Positions 12,849 to 24,140 are shown, numbered from the stretch's first letter. The stretch: 64,000 nt of DNA from Carya illinoinensis (GCF_018687715.1 NC_056753.1:7077001-7141000); one strand, 5' to 3'. Notes: generated by a model not told the origin, from the sequence alone. Numbers and translations are program-made.

Positions 12849-13847
12849 TAGGCCTGCAACCCGATCTGGATAATACGGGTTTACGCCCGATCTGACATGA
12901 ATGGGCACAACCAAGGAGCGAAACCGACCCAATCCAACCCGAACAGAATAGAAACGGGTCGAACCCGTATGACCCGCCCTTTAAGGAGGCGTCTTCCAGA
13001 TTATTCCTCGAGTAGAAAGAAATAGCAAACCATCCATTTTCTTTTCTTTGCCAACACCACACGAGGAATCGGATCATTGCCCCGCGACCAAGGCCAGCCC
13101 CACCCCTGCAAGTTTCTCCGATGGCAAGGCGTCACGACTCTTCACAGTTTACGTCGTCACTGTTAACACCTGCTGATGTCCCGAAAGCCCAAACGATATT
13201 GTTGGAAGTTGGAACAGATTTGTAAGCCTCTGCCTCTCGACTGGAAAAAAGCTCTTCCATTTTTGCTTCTATATTAGCTCAGATGATTGGCTTAATGTTC
13301 CTTTTCTGCTTCTGCATAGCAAACTCCATTTTCTCTCTCTTTGATTGTTTTTTTTTTCACTCTATTATCGTAAGAAGCCTAGTCTACGCTTCAATTTAGT
13401 CCTTCATGGTGAATTACTCACGTTGAAAAAGAAAACCCAAAACTTTTTCTTCACTATTTTTTATTTTGTTGCGTTTTCCTTTTTGTGAATTTCATTGTTC
13501 TGTTCAAGCTTGCCGATGTCGTGTGTGAATTTGGTGCTCATATCAGGCAAGACGGCCTAATCGAGTTCTTTGAACTCGACTGTGCTGTTGCTGTTGGCGT
13601 CCATGTTTGCCAGAAGGATGTGGAGCCGGTCGCCGGAGTGCTTGAGGCTGAGTGAGCAAAGAAATCTGAGTAGCGGCTACTGGCTAGGGTTTGAGACTAA
13701 GTATAAAATGGACGGGTTGACACAAATTATTCAAACTGGTTGTTAGTCAGGCTGGAGACCCGCTCAAATAATAACCCGGTAAAGTTGGGTCGGTTCGGAT
13801 CATACTAATCGGATTGATCGGATGTACAGGTCAGATGCACACCCCTA
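12849..13847. mobile_element. hAT-like non-autonomous transposon
   Basis: Flanked by an exact 8-bp repeat CCCATTAT (12841-12848 and 13848-13855). The termini are TAGGCCTGCAACC at the left and, on the reverse strand, TAGGGGTGTGCATC at the right, matching the TAGGGGTGTGCA type end of many plant hAT elements. Subterminal regions carry several copies of CCCGATCT / ACGGGT / GACCCG motifs on both sides. The central ~700 bp is GC-richer and unlike the ends; it may be captured host sequence, but I could not assign it to a gene. No transposase is encoded. Confidence 0.6.
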
Positions 13848-13855
13848 CCCATTAT

Positions 13856-15120
13856 GATATACTTAAATGTGTGGGATATATAATTTAAATAACACTCTTA
13901 TGGATCATTAATTTTAATTTTATCCAGAAAGAAAAGTGTAAATTAAATTTAGGAGTCAAGGACTAGGAGAGAGCTACTTATGCATAAATATATAGTAAAC
14001 ATGACAAGGCCGGCAGGCGACAAAACCATTCATGGCATGATATATTTTTAGATTCTACGAACTCTGAACATGTTTTGATTCCAAATTAACAGCTAGCATT
14101 CTAGGCCTGAAAAAGATTTACGTCGATCGATACTGGAAAGCTTTTGACCATCCATGTAACCATAATATATGAAGATCATCGAAATGCCCTTCAATATATA
14201 TTTAAGGGTAATGATACACTTATCACTCTTTTATCATTATTTTATTATTTATAATGTATTTATTTTTTTATCATTTTCTTTTAAGTATTTTTTTAACATC
14301 CTTAGCCATTAAGAAAAAATTTTAAAAATATATAATTTTAGTGATAGTTACTTGCTTAATCATTAAGTAAAAAAAAAAAAATTTAAAAATTAAAAAATTA
14401 AAAAAAATGATAAAAGAGTGGTAAGATAGTGGTAAACTTATCATTATTCATATTTCAAATCGTACGTACTTCAGGCATGCAATAGAAAATCCAAAAGCAG
14501 ATAAGAACATGAATAACGTCGTCGTCTCGAATGGCGCGCGTTGAATTGACCCCACCACCAGCACCAGGCTACCATGCATGCATGCATCTGCAAATAAGGT
14601 TGGAAATATGTGTTTAATGAATGGAGATTAATATTAATTTTGTATTAATTTGTCCTTTTAATCCATTATATATTGATCTTTGGCGGTGCATCTACGTACT
14701 TACGTACGCACATTGGTCAAAAATTACCGGCAGCTCACTGCATGGCTAGGCAAGATTAATGGGAAAAACAAACTTTAATTAATATGGGCTTATTAAGCAT
14801 CTTCCATTGGTCTTGGAACATTATATTAGCCGATGATCTTTAATTATAGAAATACCTTCTAGCCGGTCCGGCTGATTTTTTCCAAATAATAGCCTGTCAT
14901 TAAATTTTAAACACGTCAGCTTTTCACTACAATTAGTGTGAACCAGATTACATAGAATCATCCTTCTCGACAGCCCTGCTCGAAATAGGACCCACCCCTC
15001 CCCTTCCCCTGCACGAAACAGAACCCCTCCCCTCCTTTTTCCCTGCGCGAAATCGTATGTGTTCAAATCAACCAAATGAATTATATTGGACTACTACGAC
15101 TTATAGTGCAGATCTGGATT
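13856..15120. other. Intergenic DNA with one MITE, no gene
   Basis: AT-rich sequence apart from a MITE (listed separately). Contains CATGCATGCATG near 14575 and a pyrimidine-rich stretch CCCACCCCTCCCCTTCCCC near 14990. No coding or RNA gene was recognised. Confidence 0.35.
14206..14450. repeat. MITE with long terminal inverted repeats
   Basis: The left arm GGGTAATGATACACTTATCACTCTTTTATCAT is inverted at the right end (ATGATAAAAGAGTGGTAAGATAGTGGTAAACTTATCATTATTC). Central A/T-rich sequence, no coding capacity. Confidence 0.55.
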
Positions 15121-15142
15121 GGCTTGCGCTTAGTCTTCAAGG

Positions 15143-15621
15143 TGTTCTAGCATATTTTGAGTTCAAAGGAAAGTAAGAAATTAAAGTTCTTGGGCTTTAT
15201 GTGGAATCCTCTCTCATGGGTTATGGAAGTTGCTCTAGCCAACGGAGGAGTGAGTGTTATTTTTTCCTCTTCGAGGGGTTTTTCTACCCATTGCTGAAAA
15301 AAGAACCTGAGGAAATGAAAGGAAATTTAACTTTCCAAGCTTAATATTGATGTAAAATTGAGGGTACTATCCTTACAGAAAAAAAGTGCTTATATTGATG
15401 TTCTCTTGGTTTATTAGACCTTTTTTTTAAGGCTTAAATAGGATTTAGTTGATTTAAACGTTTGTTGTCTAGGGAGCCGAATAAAGACCATTTAAGTTCC
15501 TTTTTTTTCCGACCTCTTTCCTGCAACTTGTCTTCGATTAGAGGATTCTTACATTTTAGAATTTCTTACCGGTTGCACATATTGCAGGGAAAACTCCTGA
15601 ATGGCAAGATTTTGTTGAGAT
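15143..15621 (+). pseudogene. Plasma-membrane H+-ATPase gene fragment
   Basis: Translation of 15166-15247 gives [20 protein letters not shown] then MEVALANGG, the characteristic N-terminal segment of plant P-type H+-ATPases (AHA family) around the first membrane helix. About eight residues expected inside that helix are missing. It ends at a GTGAGT donor. After about 340 bp, an acceptor ATTGCAG is followed at 15588 by GG AAA ACT CCT giving KTPEWQDFVEI, matching the next AHA exon (family: KPPDWQDFVGI). The upstream side (from about 15143) reads a degenerate VF-HILS with an in-frame TAG. The reading frame across the junction is off by one base, and nothing ATPase-like follows 15621. This is a genomic gene fragment retaining an intron, so it is not a processed copy; it may have been captured by a transposon. 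Confidence 0.72.
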
Positions 15622-16590
15622 CCCGATTTGCCATGAAAAATCGCACGATTTTGGGAGAGATGGAAAGATTTTCTAAAGATGAGAGTGTCGGCATCAGAAT
15701 GAGAGGTGGCCGTTGAAATGAGACTTCTCGGCATCGGAAAGAGACTGATTGAGGTGTGGGCATCGAAATCGTATAGCTGAGTATCGACTCCGTGGAGAAC
15801 GATTTTGAAATCAAAAGCGCTTCTAATTCTATCTTATTCTGAACATGATGAAGGCTGTGATTCTATGTGGGTGTACCTACTCGCTATTACGTGTAATATT
15901 TGAAGTGGCAAATTATTATGGGAGGGCTGCTTCTAAAGAAAAAACAGCCGAACCGGCTAGAAGCGCGACTCTTAATTATAATCTCTTTGGTCCATTTTCT
16001 CAATATTATAAACTGGTTAGGCACTGTCATATATATCACTTTCAAAATAGTACTAGGCATATAATATATAATATCATGTCTTTATATTATTAAATGTAGT
16101 GGACCACTATGTAAAAAGCAAGTGGCCTGCGTAAGATAATAATTAATTAATACTAATTCTATTTTTTTTATTTCTTTCGCCCATCTTATTGCATGGAGAT
16201 CATCAGCTAGCCTTAATTACTTTTAACTTTAAAAGTATCATTTTTTTATGTGTTATATATATATACACACTTTATAGATAAATATTATTAAAATATTAAT
16301 TTTTTTTATATAAATCTCATATCTATTAATTTTTTTATAATAAAACAATATCAGACGCTCATGTGCTGTACAAATATATTTCTCATACACCAGCCAATAA
16401 TAGCCCAAATACAAAAAGGAAAGGAAAAGATATTGCTCATAAATAAGTAGTACTACCCATATATAGTATCGCAGATAACACGCCCTGCAGATTTTGGACA
16501 TGAAGAAAATCCTCCTCAGATTTTGTGTATAAATATATTACCATCTTTAAAATTGATTAATGGCCCAGATTACATCTAGGCCCCCCTTGT
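15622..16590. other. Intergenic, no gene
   Basis: Contains short repeated GGCATCGAAA / GGCATCAGAA motifs near 15690-15780 and, at 16285-16390, a reversed copy of the MITE family (ATTAATTTTTTTTATATAAATC). The last ~150 bp should contain the distal promoter of the MIR159 locus. Confidence 0.35.
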
Positions 16591-16597
16591 CCTAGCC

Positions 16598-16606
16598 TAT
16601 AAAAGG
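16598..16606 (+). promoter_or_regulatory. TATA box of intact MIR159 locus
   Basis: TATAAAAGG lies in CCTAGCCTATAAAAGGAGAC, about 160 bp upstream of the 5' arm of the microRNA foldback. A transcription start near 16630 is expected by spacing. Plant MIR genes are Pol II genes with TATA boxes; the start itself is inferred. Confidence 0.6.
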
Positions 16607-16756
16607 AGACCCCCTTCTGCTGATTATACTCACAACCTCGAGCTTAATTCTTTGTTTCCCAAGCTAGCTAAAAGATCATGTAGTAGTAACACACACGCAT
16701 GATCATATATAATGTTTTATGGTTTATGAGAGTAGTAGTGCATGGGGGTCGAATGA

Positions 16757-16932
16757 ATGGGGCTCTCTTTACTCCATATTCTGAAAGGAGGTAGAGGGGA
16801 AGCCACGGCTGCTAGTTCATGAGTACCCCCGGCCTGCGCATTAGTATCGATGCTGCACAGTCCAAGGGTTTGCATGAGCTTGGAGACGTGGTTACCTTTA
16901 TCTTTTTGGTATTGGAGTGAAGGGAGCTCCAT
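16757..16932 (+). ncRNA. MIR159: MIR159-type microRNA precursor, intact
   Basis: The 3' arm at 16911-16931 carries a 21-nt miR159 signature beginning ATTGGAGTGAAGGG and ending AGCTCCA. This variant, as I recall, matches soybean miR159 b/c-type sequences. The 5' arm from 16757 (ATGGGGCTCTCTTTACTCCA) pairs with it over 20 of 22 positions, counting three G:U pairs. Above it, GGGAAGCCACGGCTGCTAG (about 16798-16816) pairs with the strand containing CATGAGCTTGGAGACGTGG, giving the long stem typical of MIR159/MIR319 precursors. miR159 guides cleavage of GAMYB-type MYB mRNAs. The mature sequence GGATTG/GGAGTG-GAAGGGAGCTC separates it from miR319 (TTGGACTGAAGGGAGCTCCC). The transcript probably continues into the CT repeat at 16943. 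Confidence 0.88.
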
Positions 16933-16939
16933 ATTTATT

Positions 16940-16942
<3 letters not shown>

Positions 16943-17012
<70 letters not shown>
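16943..17012. repeat. CT and TA microsatellite
   Basis: About 25 CT units (16943-16992) run directly into a TA tract (about 16992-17012), starting 11 bp after the pre-miRNA base, so it is probably part of the primary transcript. Confidence 0.9.
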
Positions 17013-17798
17013 GATGTGCACGAATGCTGATATATATCAACCACAATCATGAGGATCATAAGTATTTATTGATCATATGCTGATTGATTTTTCTTTTTGT
17101 CTCTAATTACCAGTACTACTTGTGCTTATAGTTTTCGTGAATTGATTGTCGTAGTTATTTGAGACGTAGATGCTGGTAATCTCTTCCTTCTTCATGATCA
17201 GTTTCTCTTTTCCTCTATATATTTTTCATAATTAACTTAATCAGAAAAGGGTAGAGGATTAAAGCTAGCTGTTGATAATTCATTGTTATTACTTCTGTTT
17301 CAGGGTTGGATCTGATCGATTCGTGGGTTCCGTTCCTTTGCATGTGAAATATTCATCAAGTCGATCGGGATTCAAAAGCAATTATCAAGGCAATATATAT
17401 GGGGAAAATCCCTCAAAATCATGCAGTAACAGTACCAGTGTCTTCGAATAAGGAGATATTAGAAATGTACTCAATTCCTGCACTAGTTTTATTTTTCGTT
17501 TCTATTGATCATCAGTATATATTTCAAACAGAAAAACAAAAAAACCCTTTTGTTTATACATTTTTATATCCAGATATATTGAAGTTGAGGGCCGCAGCCT
17601 CTACAATCACAACCCCAAATCACTTAGAAATTCATTACAGAATAACCAAAAATAAGACAAATTACAGAAGGCCGGCCAGGATCAGTTAGTACTGTTCCTA
17701 GTCCCATACATATGATCAAGTACTGCTGTGGATGAATATGTGATAAAAACGCAGAGAAGATGATCTGACATGAGAACTCCTGGGAATTATTAAACGGG
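17013..17798. other. Downstream of MIR159; no gene
   Basis: No protein gene is supported. A pyrimidine tract ending TGTTTCAG at about 17304 could be a 3' splice site in the primary microRNA transcript, but this is speculative. Confidence 0.3.
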
Positions 17799-19150
17799 CA
17801 CTACAAGAAAATGTGCTTTTCTCAGCGTTTTTTTTAATTGCTCGGAATAAAATCGCTGATTATTGTTATTATTTATAGCGATTTTTTCATCGCTACAGAT
17901 ATTCAACGCTAATTAAAACGCTTGGCACGGGCATAGCTTAGAAATTTTATTGCAGCGATTTATGCTATAGTCGCGGCAAGAAATAACGCTGCAAATTAAA
18001 AAAGCTTATTACAGCGCTACATGATACGTCGAAATTAATTCAGGCGCCAAGATGAGCTCAGTTTTATTAATTTCCCCCAACACTTTTATCCCAAACAGTA
18101 CCAGAGTTCCCAAATCATTCCCCCGACTCCTCTTCGGCCATACTCCCTACGAAACATCTACAAGTTCTTCGGTAATTACCTACTGCAAATCCCCTACATT
18201 TTCCTTGGTTTAACCACTCGGCTTGAAGATTTCTTCTCAAGCACACGTACACGAAGCGATTTGAATTTTCGGAGTCTCTTATTCCACCCCCTTCTCCCCC
18301 TGGTTAGTGTTTCTTGGTGGCTTTCTCAATTTGCCGAAAGTAGTTCAGACCCATCAGCGAGTTTGGAAGAGAAATTGAGTCTATATTTGGCCTATGTACT
18401 CACTGTGTTGGGTTCATTTTGGGGAATCGACCGATTATTTTCAGGGTAGGTTTTGTTTGAGCTGGTTGAAGTATGGTTTCTTCTCCCTTTAATTTTAATA
18501 GTCGCTCCCCCTTCATGTCTTAATTGTTGTTTTTCACAGCTTGCCTGTTTGTTTGCACACTACATTTTTTCCATGCTCCCCCATCTTCTTCCTTTCGCAC
18601 GAATTTATATTTTTTTTCTGTATGGGTTGTTCTAAGTTTGGAGCTAGTATCATAACACCCACCCATTTGTGTGACCTATGTTTGGAAAAATAGAGCAGGT
18701 TCTAAACAAGCATGGCCCTTTTCCGTTAATGCTGTTATATGTTGTTACTTGATATGTGTATAAAGTACCAATCGTACTTGAAATTAGGAGAAAATTAAAT
18801 CTAGTGCTTAGCCTTACCATTACTTCCTAGCTAACAAGTCTAGTATTTTCAGCGATTTTTGTTTATTCTCAGCTATTATATTACGCTGGAAAATTTATTA
18901 TCAGCGATTAATTCTCAAATGAGAGTTATAACAGCGGCGAAAATAAATTTTTTCCGGGTGGCAAGAAACGCTGGAAATACTGAAGCATTTATAGCGATTT
19001 TCGACTATCGCTAGAGTAATTTATAAGTAAGCATACAACTGCGACTAATGTCCAGCGGTTAGTAAATCGCTGCTTATTATTATTTCCAGCGATTTTATGT
19101 ATTTTTTCCGACTATTTATGGTGCTGAAAAAAGCGCATTTCCTTGTAGTG
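17799..19150. mobile_element. CACTA (EnSpm) non-autonomous transposon
   Basis: Termini are CACTACAAGAAAATGTGC at the left and, as reverse complement, CACTACAAGGAAATGCGC at the right, the canonical CACTA inverted ends. The flanks are GGG on both sides (17796-17798 and 19151-19153), the 3-bp target duplication expected for this superfamily. Subterminal regions at both ends hold many copies of AGCGATTTT / AATCGCT in both orientations, like transposase-binding repeats. The interior (about 18060-18830) is non-repetitive and could be the remains of a 5' leader and first exon; no transposase domain is present. Confidence 0.85.
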
Positions 19151-19218
19151 GGGAGAAAGACACAGATTATAAGGGGACGACTTATATATAGGAGAAATGA
19201 AAAATAAGTACGAGAGGA

Positions 19219-19240
19219 ATTACAAGAAAATGTGCTATAG
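19219..19240 (+). repeat. Orphan CACTA-like terminus
   Basis: ATTACAAGAAAATGTGCTAT matches the terminal inverted repeat of the CACTA element whose right end is only 69 bp away, with the first bases changed. No partner end was found nearby; it is likely a remnant of a second, mostly deleted element. Confidence 0.45.
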
Positions 19241-19683
19241 ATGATTTGTTTTTTTTTTTTTAAAAGAATGTTAAATAACTTAAATTCAATACTGTTCAAG
19301 AAATTCACTTAGTCGGCAATAAATATTATATATGAGTCACTTTATATGTCTATCTCTCCCATACTCCAAGTCCTAGAATAATTCTGGATTAAAATTTAAG
19401 TTAAATTCTAGGGAATCTAAATACATAAATATTATAGATAAGTATGATGTAGAAATTAACAACCTGATCAATGGGCCGGTCATGATTATATATATATATA
19501 AGTAGAGCGGCAATACATGAATCAAATTCACTATTCTTATCATTTCCATTAGAAGTCTCCAATTGTTGCATATACTTCGTTGAATCTTCTTGTATTTCTT
19601 TGTCCCTTTGCTTTCAATACGTAACAAATATTCCTCCTCGTGCTAATGAGGTTGAAACTCAAAATCTCCTAAAAAAAATTGTA

Positions 19684-19720
<37 letters not shown>

Positions 19721-20019
19721 TAGACATGATCATTCACCACAACTTTTATCTGTTTACCATAAGGGAAATTTGATATTTGATTCAATAAGATCTTCACCTG
19801 ATTTAATTCAAAATCCCAATTAAAGTTTCTTTCATGATTAGTTCATCTTATAAGATTCTAAGTTGTGAATATGCATCATTAGAGATTTCGTACACTTGCA
19901 TCCCTTCAATGGCTCCTATGTCGATGAAAGATTGGTAGGTAAGACCGCTAGCTCCTCGGTTCTTTGGATGGTGCCATGTATCTCTTTGTAAGAGTTATGT
20001 ACATATATTATAAGAGTTC
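19241..20019. other. Intergenic, no gene
   Basis: AT-rich with a TA microsatellite at about 19687-19718 and a shorter one near 19486-19500. No gene was recognised. Confidence 0.4.
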
Positions 20020-20816
20020 TGTTATGTTTCAAATCAAGTATACAATAATATCCAATAATCCCCAATACAGAAATCCAAATACAAGAATTCCTCTTTCAGA
20101 GATCCTCCAACAGTATGACAGTATATAGATATGTACACAGATTCAAAACAATATACATATGTACACAGATTCAAAACAGAAGATAACTCAGGAATCTCAA
20201 AATGATAAGATTCTAATCAACACCGAAACTTAGTTGAGATATTCACAAGATATGATAATGATAACAGGATAACAAGAATAAGCTATGAATCAGTAAAGGA
20301 ACAAGAAATATGCACAGAAAATAGAAAGAAAGGGGAAAGAAGAAGATACAAATAGAGATTACGTGGTTCGGCCCTAATGGCCTACATCCACGGCAGGAAC
20401 AGCCTCAGAGATCACTTTATTGATGAATCTTCAAGGCCAAAATGCCATAGTACAAGATCGAACTACAATGGAGTCAAGAAAAGCCACAAAAACATGGCAT
20501 TTCACTTTCCCTCACAAACCCTAGTTCTTTCTTTCTCTCGGACTCACCCAATCTCTCAGACGGCTACAGTACAAATGAAATCACTCTCTCTCTTAACCCT
20601 AGTTCGATAACCACATATATATACATGAAGTAGAGATTGATCGGACGGCTCTCCTTCATCCCAAGCTTTAAGTGAGACGGCACCGTTTAAACCACTGCAG
20701 GTTCTTATTGCTTCATTTATCATATAAGTGTTGTTGCTTATCACGTGAGTTAACAATCTGCATTGAGATGAGTTAGTAACAAATTGAAGATAAAAGTAAT
20801 TGACACATTTATCACA
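20020..20816 (-). repeat. 3' LTR of Copia element
   Basis: 797 bp, nearly identical to the 5' LTR. The flanking AGTTC on the left matches that right of the 5' LTR. Open frames inside it on the plus strand repeat in the other LTR and are not genes. Confidence 0.92.
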
Positions 20817-20832
20817 ATTCTCCACCTTGACA
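20817..20832 (-). other. Copia polypurine tract
   Basis: On the minus strand, CAAGGTGGAGAAT immediately precedes the 3' LTR; purine-rich and typical for Copia plus-strand priming. Confidence 0.6.
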
Positions 20833-20897
20833 ATATTTTATCTTATTCATCATTCCTATTCTACTCTCATCTTGGCTGTTCCTGCTTTGTCCCTCTA

Positions 20898-23800
20898 CTA
20901 AGGGACCCCAACAGTTTTTACATTAATTAAGTTCAAACAGTGTTTGAACTTTGCTAATGGCAAGGACTTAGTCATCATATCTAAGGGATTTTCCTCTGTT
21001 GGAATTTTCTCCACTCCAACTTCTCTAGACTCAATTACATCCCTTACAAAGTGAAGCCTAACATCTATATGCTTAGACCTTTCATGAAATACTTGGTTTT
21101 TAGCCAAGTGTATAGAGCTTTGATTATCACAGTGTACAGTTATATTTCCTTTGAAAATGCCCAATTCATGTGATATCCCATTCAACCATATAGCTTCCTT
21201 TATAGCTTCTGTCAAAGCTATATACTCAGCCTCTGTTGTAGACAGGGCTACAACAGATTGCAAATTAGACTTCCAACTAATAGCCCCCCCAAAAGCAGTA
21301 AAAATATATCCTGTTAGAGACTTTCTAGTATCCACACTACCAGCATAATCAGCATCTACAAACCCTTCCAATTCACATCCTTCTTTAACATTATTTCCAT
21401 ATTTCAAGCCCAAAACAGTAGTTCCTGAAATGTATCTTAAAAGCCACTTAATAGCCTGCCAGTGTGCCTTACCAGGGTTAATCATAAACCTACTAACAAC
21501 ACTGACAGCATAGGTAAGATCAGGTCTTGTACAGACCATTGCATACATCACACTTCCTACCATACTAGCATAAGGTATTTGGTGCATAAACTCCATTTCA
21601 GATTCAGTTTGAGGGGCTTGAGTAATGGACAACTTGAAATGTTGACCTAGAGGTGTGCTTACAGGTTTAACTTGGTTCATACCAAATCTTTTAAGAATTT
21701 TAGATAGATAATTTCTTTGAGATAGAAACAGACATCTCTCTGGTCTATTTCTTATAATATCCATTCCTAAAATTCTACTAGCTGGTCCTAGTTCCTTCAT
21801 ATCAAACTCAGATTTTAACATGCACTTAGACTGTTTAATCAAATTTGGATCTTTACATGCTACCAACATATCATCTACATACAGCAACAAATATATTAAT
21901 ATTCCATTAACATCCTTATAATAAACACAGCTGTCATAGCAGCTTCTTTTAAAATCATTTTCAAGCATGTAAGTATCAAATCTCTTATACCATTGTCTAG
22001 GTGATTGTTTTAAGCCATATAGAGATTTTTTAAGCAAATATACCTGATCAGAGTTAATTTCTTTTGTAAACCCCTCAGGGGGTTGCATGTAAATTACCTC
22101 TTCTAATTCTCCATGTAAAAAAGCAGTTTTTACATCCAATTGTTCTAAGTGCAAATCATTATATGCTATAAAGGATAACAGCAATCTAATGGAGCTATGT
22201 TTAACCACAGGAGAGAATATCTCATTAAAATCTATTCCCTCTCTTTGAGTGAAACCTTTAGCCACTAATCTTGCCTTAAACCTAGTCCCTTCTACCCCTG
22301 GTATGCCTTCTTTCCTTTTAAAGATCCACTTGGATCCCACCAACTTTACCCCAGCAGGCTTTGTAACTAATTCCCAAGTTTTATTTTTATTTAAAGACTC
22401 CATTTCTTCTTGCATAGCAAGTATCCACTTAGTGGCATCTTGGCTTGCAATGGCCTCTTTATAAGTCCTTGGTTCTTGATAAATGACCTCATCAGCAATA
22501 GTCAAAGCAAAAGCAGTAAGCTCTGCATGACCATACCTAATGGGAGGTTTTATAGTCCTTTTCTTCCTGTCTCTTACTAACATGTAAGAGTCAGGACCTG
22601 GTTTATCTAAGTCCTCTGAAATTGGGTCTTCAAAGTTACTGACTTCCCCAGCATTACTACCAGTTGAGGTGTTTCCTCTCTCCACCTCAACCTGTACATT
22701 TCCCTCTGTATTTCCAGGTATTTGTTCTATTTCTGTATTCTGGACCCGAGCCATTTGGGATTCATTAAAGATCACATCCCTGCTAATTATACATTTATTT
22801 CTACTAGGTTTGTCTATCCATAGCTTATACCCCTTCACTCCCTCAGGGTATCCCACAAAAATGCATTTTAGTGCCCTAGGGTCTAACTTATCAGTTTTTG
22901 AATGTGCATAGGCTGTACATCCAAAAATTCTAAGGTAATCATACCTGGGAGGTTTCCCAGTCCACATTTCTTGTGGTGTTTTAAAGTCTATGGCAGAAGA
23001 TGGACACCTATTAATTAAATGGACAGCTGTAGCAGCAGCTTCAGCCCAGAATGTTTTAGGTAACCCAGTATTTGACAACATGCATCTTACCCTCTCTAGA
23101 ATGGTCCTATTCATCCTTTCAGCTAGACCATTCTGTTGAGGTGTTTCCCTAACAGTTTTGTGTCTTAGAATCCCTTCCTTTTGACAGAAATTATTAAACT
23201 CTGTTGACAGAAACTCTAACCCATTGTCAGTTCTTAATATTTTTAATTTTCTGTCTACCTGTTTTTCAACTAAGGATTTCCATTCCTTAAACTTTTCAAA
23301 AGTGTCACTCTTATGTTTAAGTATGTAAATCCACACCTTTCTAGAGTAATCATCAATGATGGAGAGAAAATAATTCCCTCCACCATGAGAACTTACTCTA
23401 GAAGGTCCCCAAAGGTCAGCATGTACATAATCTAGAGTCTGAGTAGTCAGATGAGTTGCCCTTTTAAAACTAACCCTTTTAGCCTTTCCATAGACACAGT
23501 CTTCACAGAAAGGTAAATTGTCCAGGTTTGCCTCTTTCAGCAGACCCTGTTTCTTAAGTTCTAAAAGCCCTCTTTGACTAACATGCCCTAGCCTCCTGTG
23601 CCATAGCACAGATTTTTTCTCAACTTCATTATGTACAGGGGATGCTTCCCCTACAGTTGTTTTCCCAACTAAGGTGTAAAGGCCATTCTTTATAACCCAT
23701 TTCATAATTGTAAGTGAACCTTTAGTAACTCTAAGGACCCCTGATTCAGACTTAAAAGAATAACCTGAGTTATCAAGCATACCAAGAGAAATTAAATTTC

Positions 23801-24140
23801 TCTTTAGGTCAGGTATAAATCTGACCTCCCTCAAAAGTCTCTCCATCCCATCATGTAGTTTTAGTCTTACACACCCAATACCCATGATTTTACAGGATTT
23901 ATTATTCCCTAGAATTACATGCCCACCATCCAATTCAGAAAAGTTTTCAAACCAGTCCCTGTTAGGACACATGTGAAAAGAACAACCTGAATCTAATATC
24001 CACTCACCTTCATGGCCTATATCAGATATATTTAGTACTTCAGCACTATCATACCCATCTAACACCACTGCTGCATCCCCTTCATCTTTGTTCTTGTATC
24101 CTATCTTTGTTTTTCTCTCAGGACAATCTCTCTTGAAATG
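20898..24140 (-). CDS. Copia POL: PR, INT, RT, RNase H
   Basis: In frame with GAG after the TGA; about 1,080 codons with no other stop. Numbering from the GAG start (1,319 codons in all): second half of the zinc knuckle (HFKRDC), aspartic protease WILDSGCSFHMC (~288), GAG-pre-integrase LWHRRLGH (~425), integrase core with DLWGP, IDDYSR and the catalytic glutamate in QQNGLAERMNRT (~480-580), reverse transcriptase with KTAFLHGELEE and LYVDDML (~992), RNase H with ADYAGSVDTRKSLTGY and LSTTEAEY (~1170-1225). All catalytic motifs look unbroken, so the element appears only one mutation away from an open frame. Length is close to tobacco Tnt1-type polyproteins. Confidence 0.92.
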   Translation of the reverse strand, partial: HFKRDCPERKTKIGYKNKDEGDAAVVLDGYDSAEVLNISDIGHEGEWILDSGCSFHMCPNRDWFENFSELDGGHVILGNNKSCKIMGIGCVRLKLHDGMERLLREVRFIPDLKRNLISLGMLDNSGYSFKSESGVLRVTKGSLTIMKWVIKNGLYTLVGKTTVGEASPVHNEVEKKSVLWHRRLGHVSQRGLLELKKQGLLKEANLDNLPFCEDCVYGKAKRVSFKRATHLTTQTLDYVHADLWGPSRVSSHGGGNYFLSIIDDYSRKVWIYILKHKSDTFEKFKEWKSLVEKQVDRKLKILRTDNGLEFLSTEFNNFCQKEGILRHKTVRETPQQNGLAERMNRTILERVRCMLSNTGLPKTFWAEAAATAVHLINRCPSSAIDFKTPQEMWTGKPPRYDYLRIFGCTAYAHSKTDKLDPRALKCIFVGYPEGVKGYKLWIDKPSRNKCIISRDVIFNESQMARVQNTEIEQIPGNTEGNVQVEVERGNTSTGSNAGEVSNFEDPISEDLDKPGPDSYMLVRDRKKRTIKPPIRYGHAELTAFALTIADEVIYQEPRTYKEAIASQDATKWILAMQEEMESLNKNKTWELVTKPAGVKLVGSKWIFKRKEGIPGVEGTRFKARLVAKGFTQREGIDFNEIFSPVVKHSSIRLLLSFIAYNDLHLEQLDVKTAFLHGELEEVIYMQPPEGFTKEINSDQVYLLKKSLYGLKQSPRQWYKRFDTYMLENDFKRSCYDSCVYYKDVNGILIYLLLYVDDMLVACKDPNLIKQSKCMLKSEFDMKELGPASRILGMDIIRNRPERCLFLSQRNYLSKILKRFGMNQVKPVSTPLGQHFKLSITQAPQTESEMEFMHQIPYASMVGSVMYAMVCTRPDLTYAVSVVSRFMINPGKAHWQAIKWLLRYISGTTVLGLKYGNNVKEGCELEGFVDADYAGSVDTRKSLTGYIFTAFGGAISWKSNLQSVVALSTTEAEYIALTEAIKEAIWLNGISHELGIFKGNITVHCDNQSSIHLAKNQVFHERSKHIDVRLHFVRDVIESREVGVEKIPTEENPLDMMTKSLPLAKFKHCLNLINVKTVGVP

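Noticed and set aside
16911..16931. Calling the intact microRNA miR319
   Set aside because: miR319 normally reads TTGGACTGAAGGGAGCTCC. This arm has GGAGTGAAGGG, and the second locus has GGATTGAAGGG, both miR159-type. The two families share precursor layout, so a small doubt remains.
20377..20825. Small open frames near 20377 and 20556, repeated near 25239 and 25418
   Set aside because: They lie inside the Copia LTRs, and both copies are present only because the LTRs are repeated.
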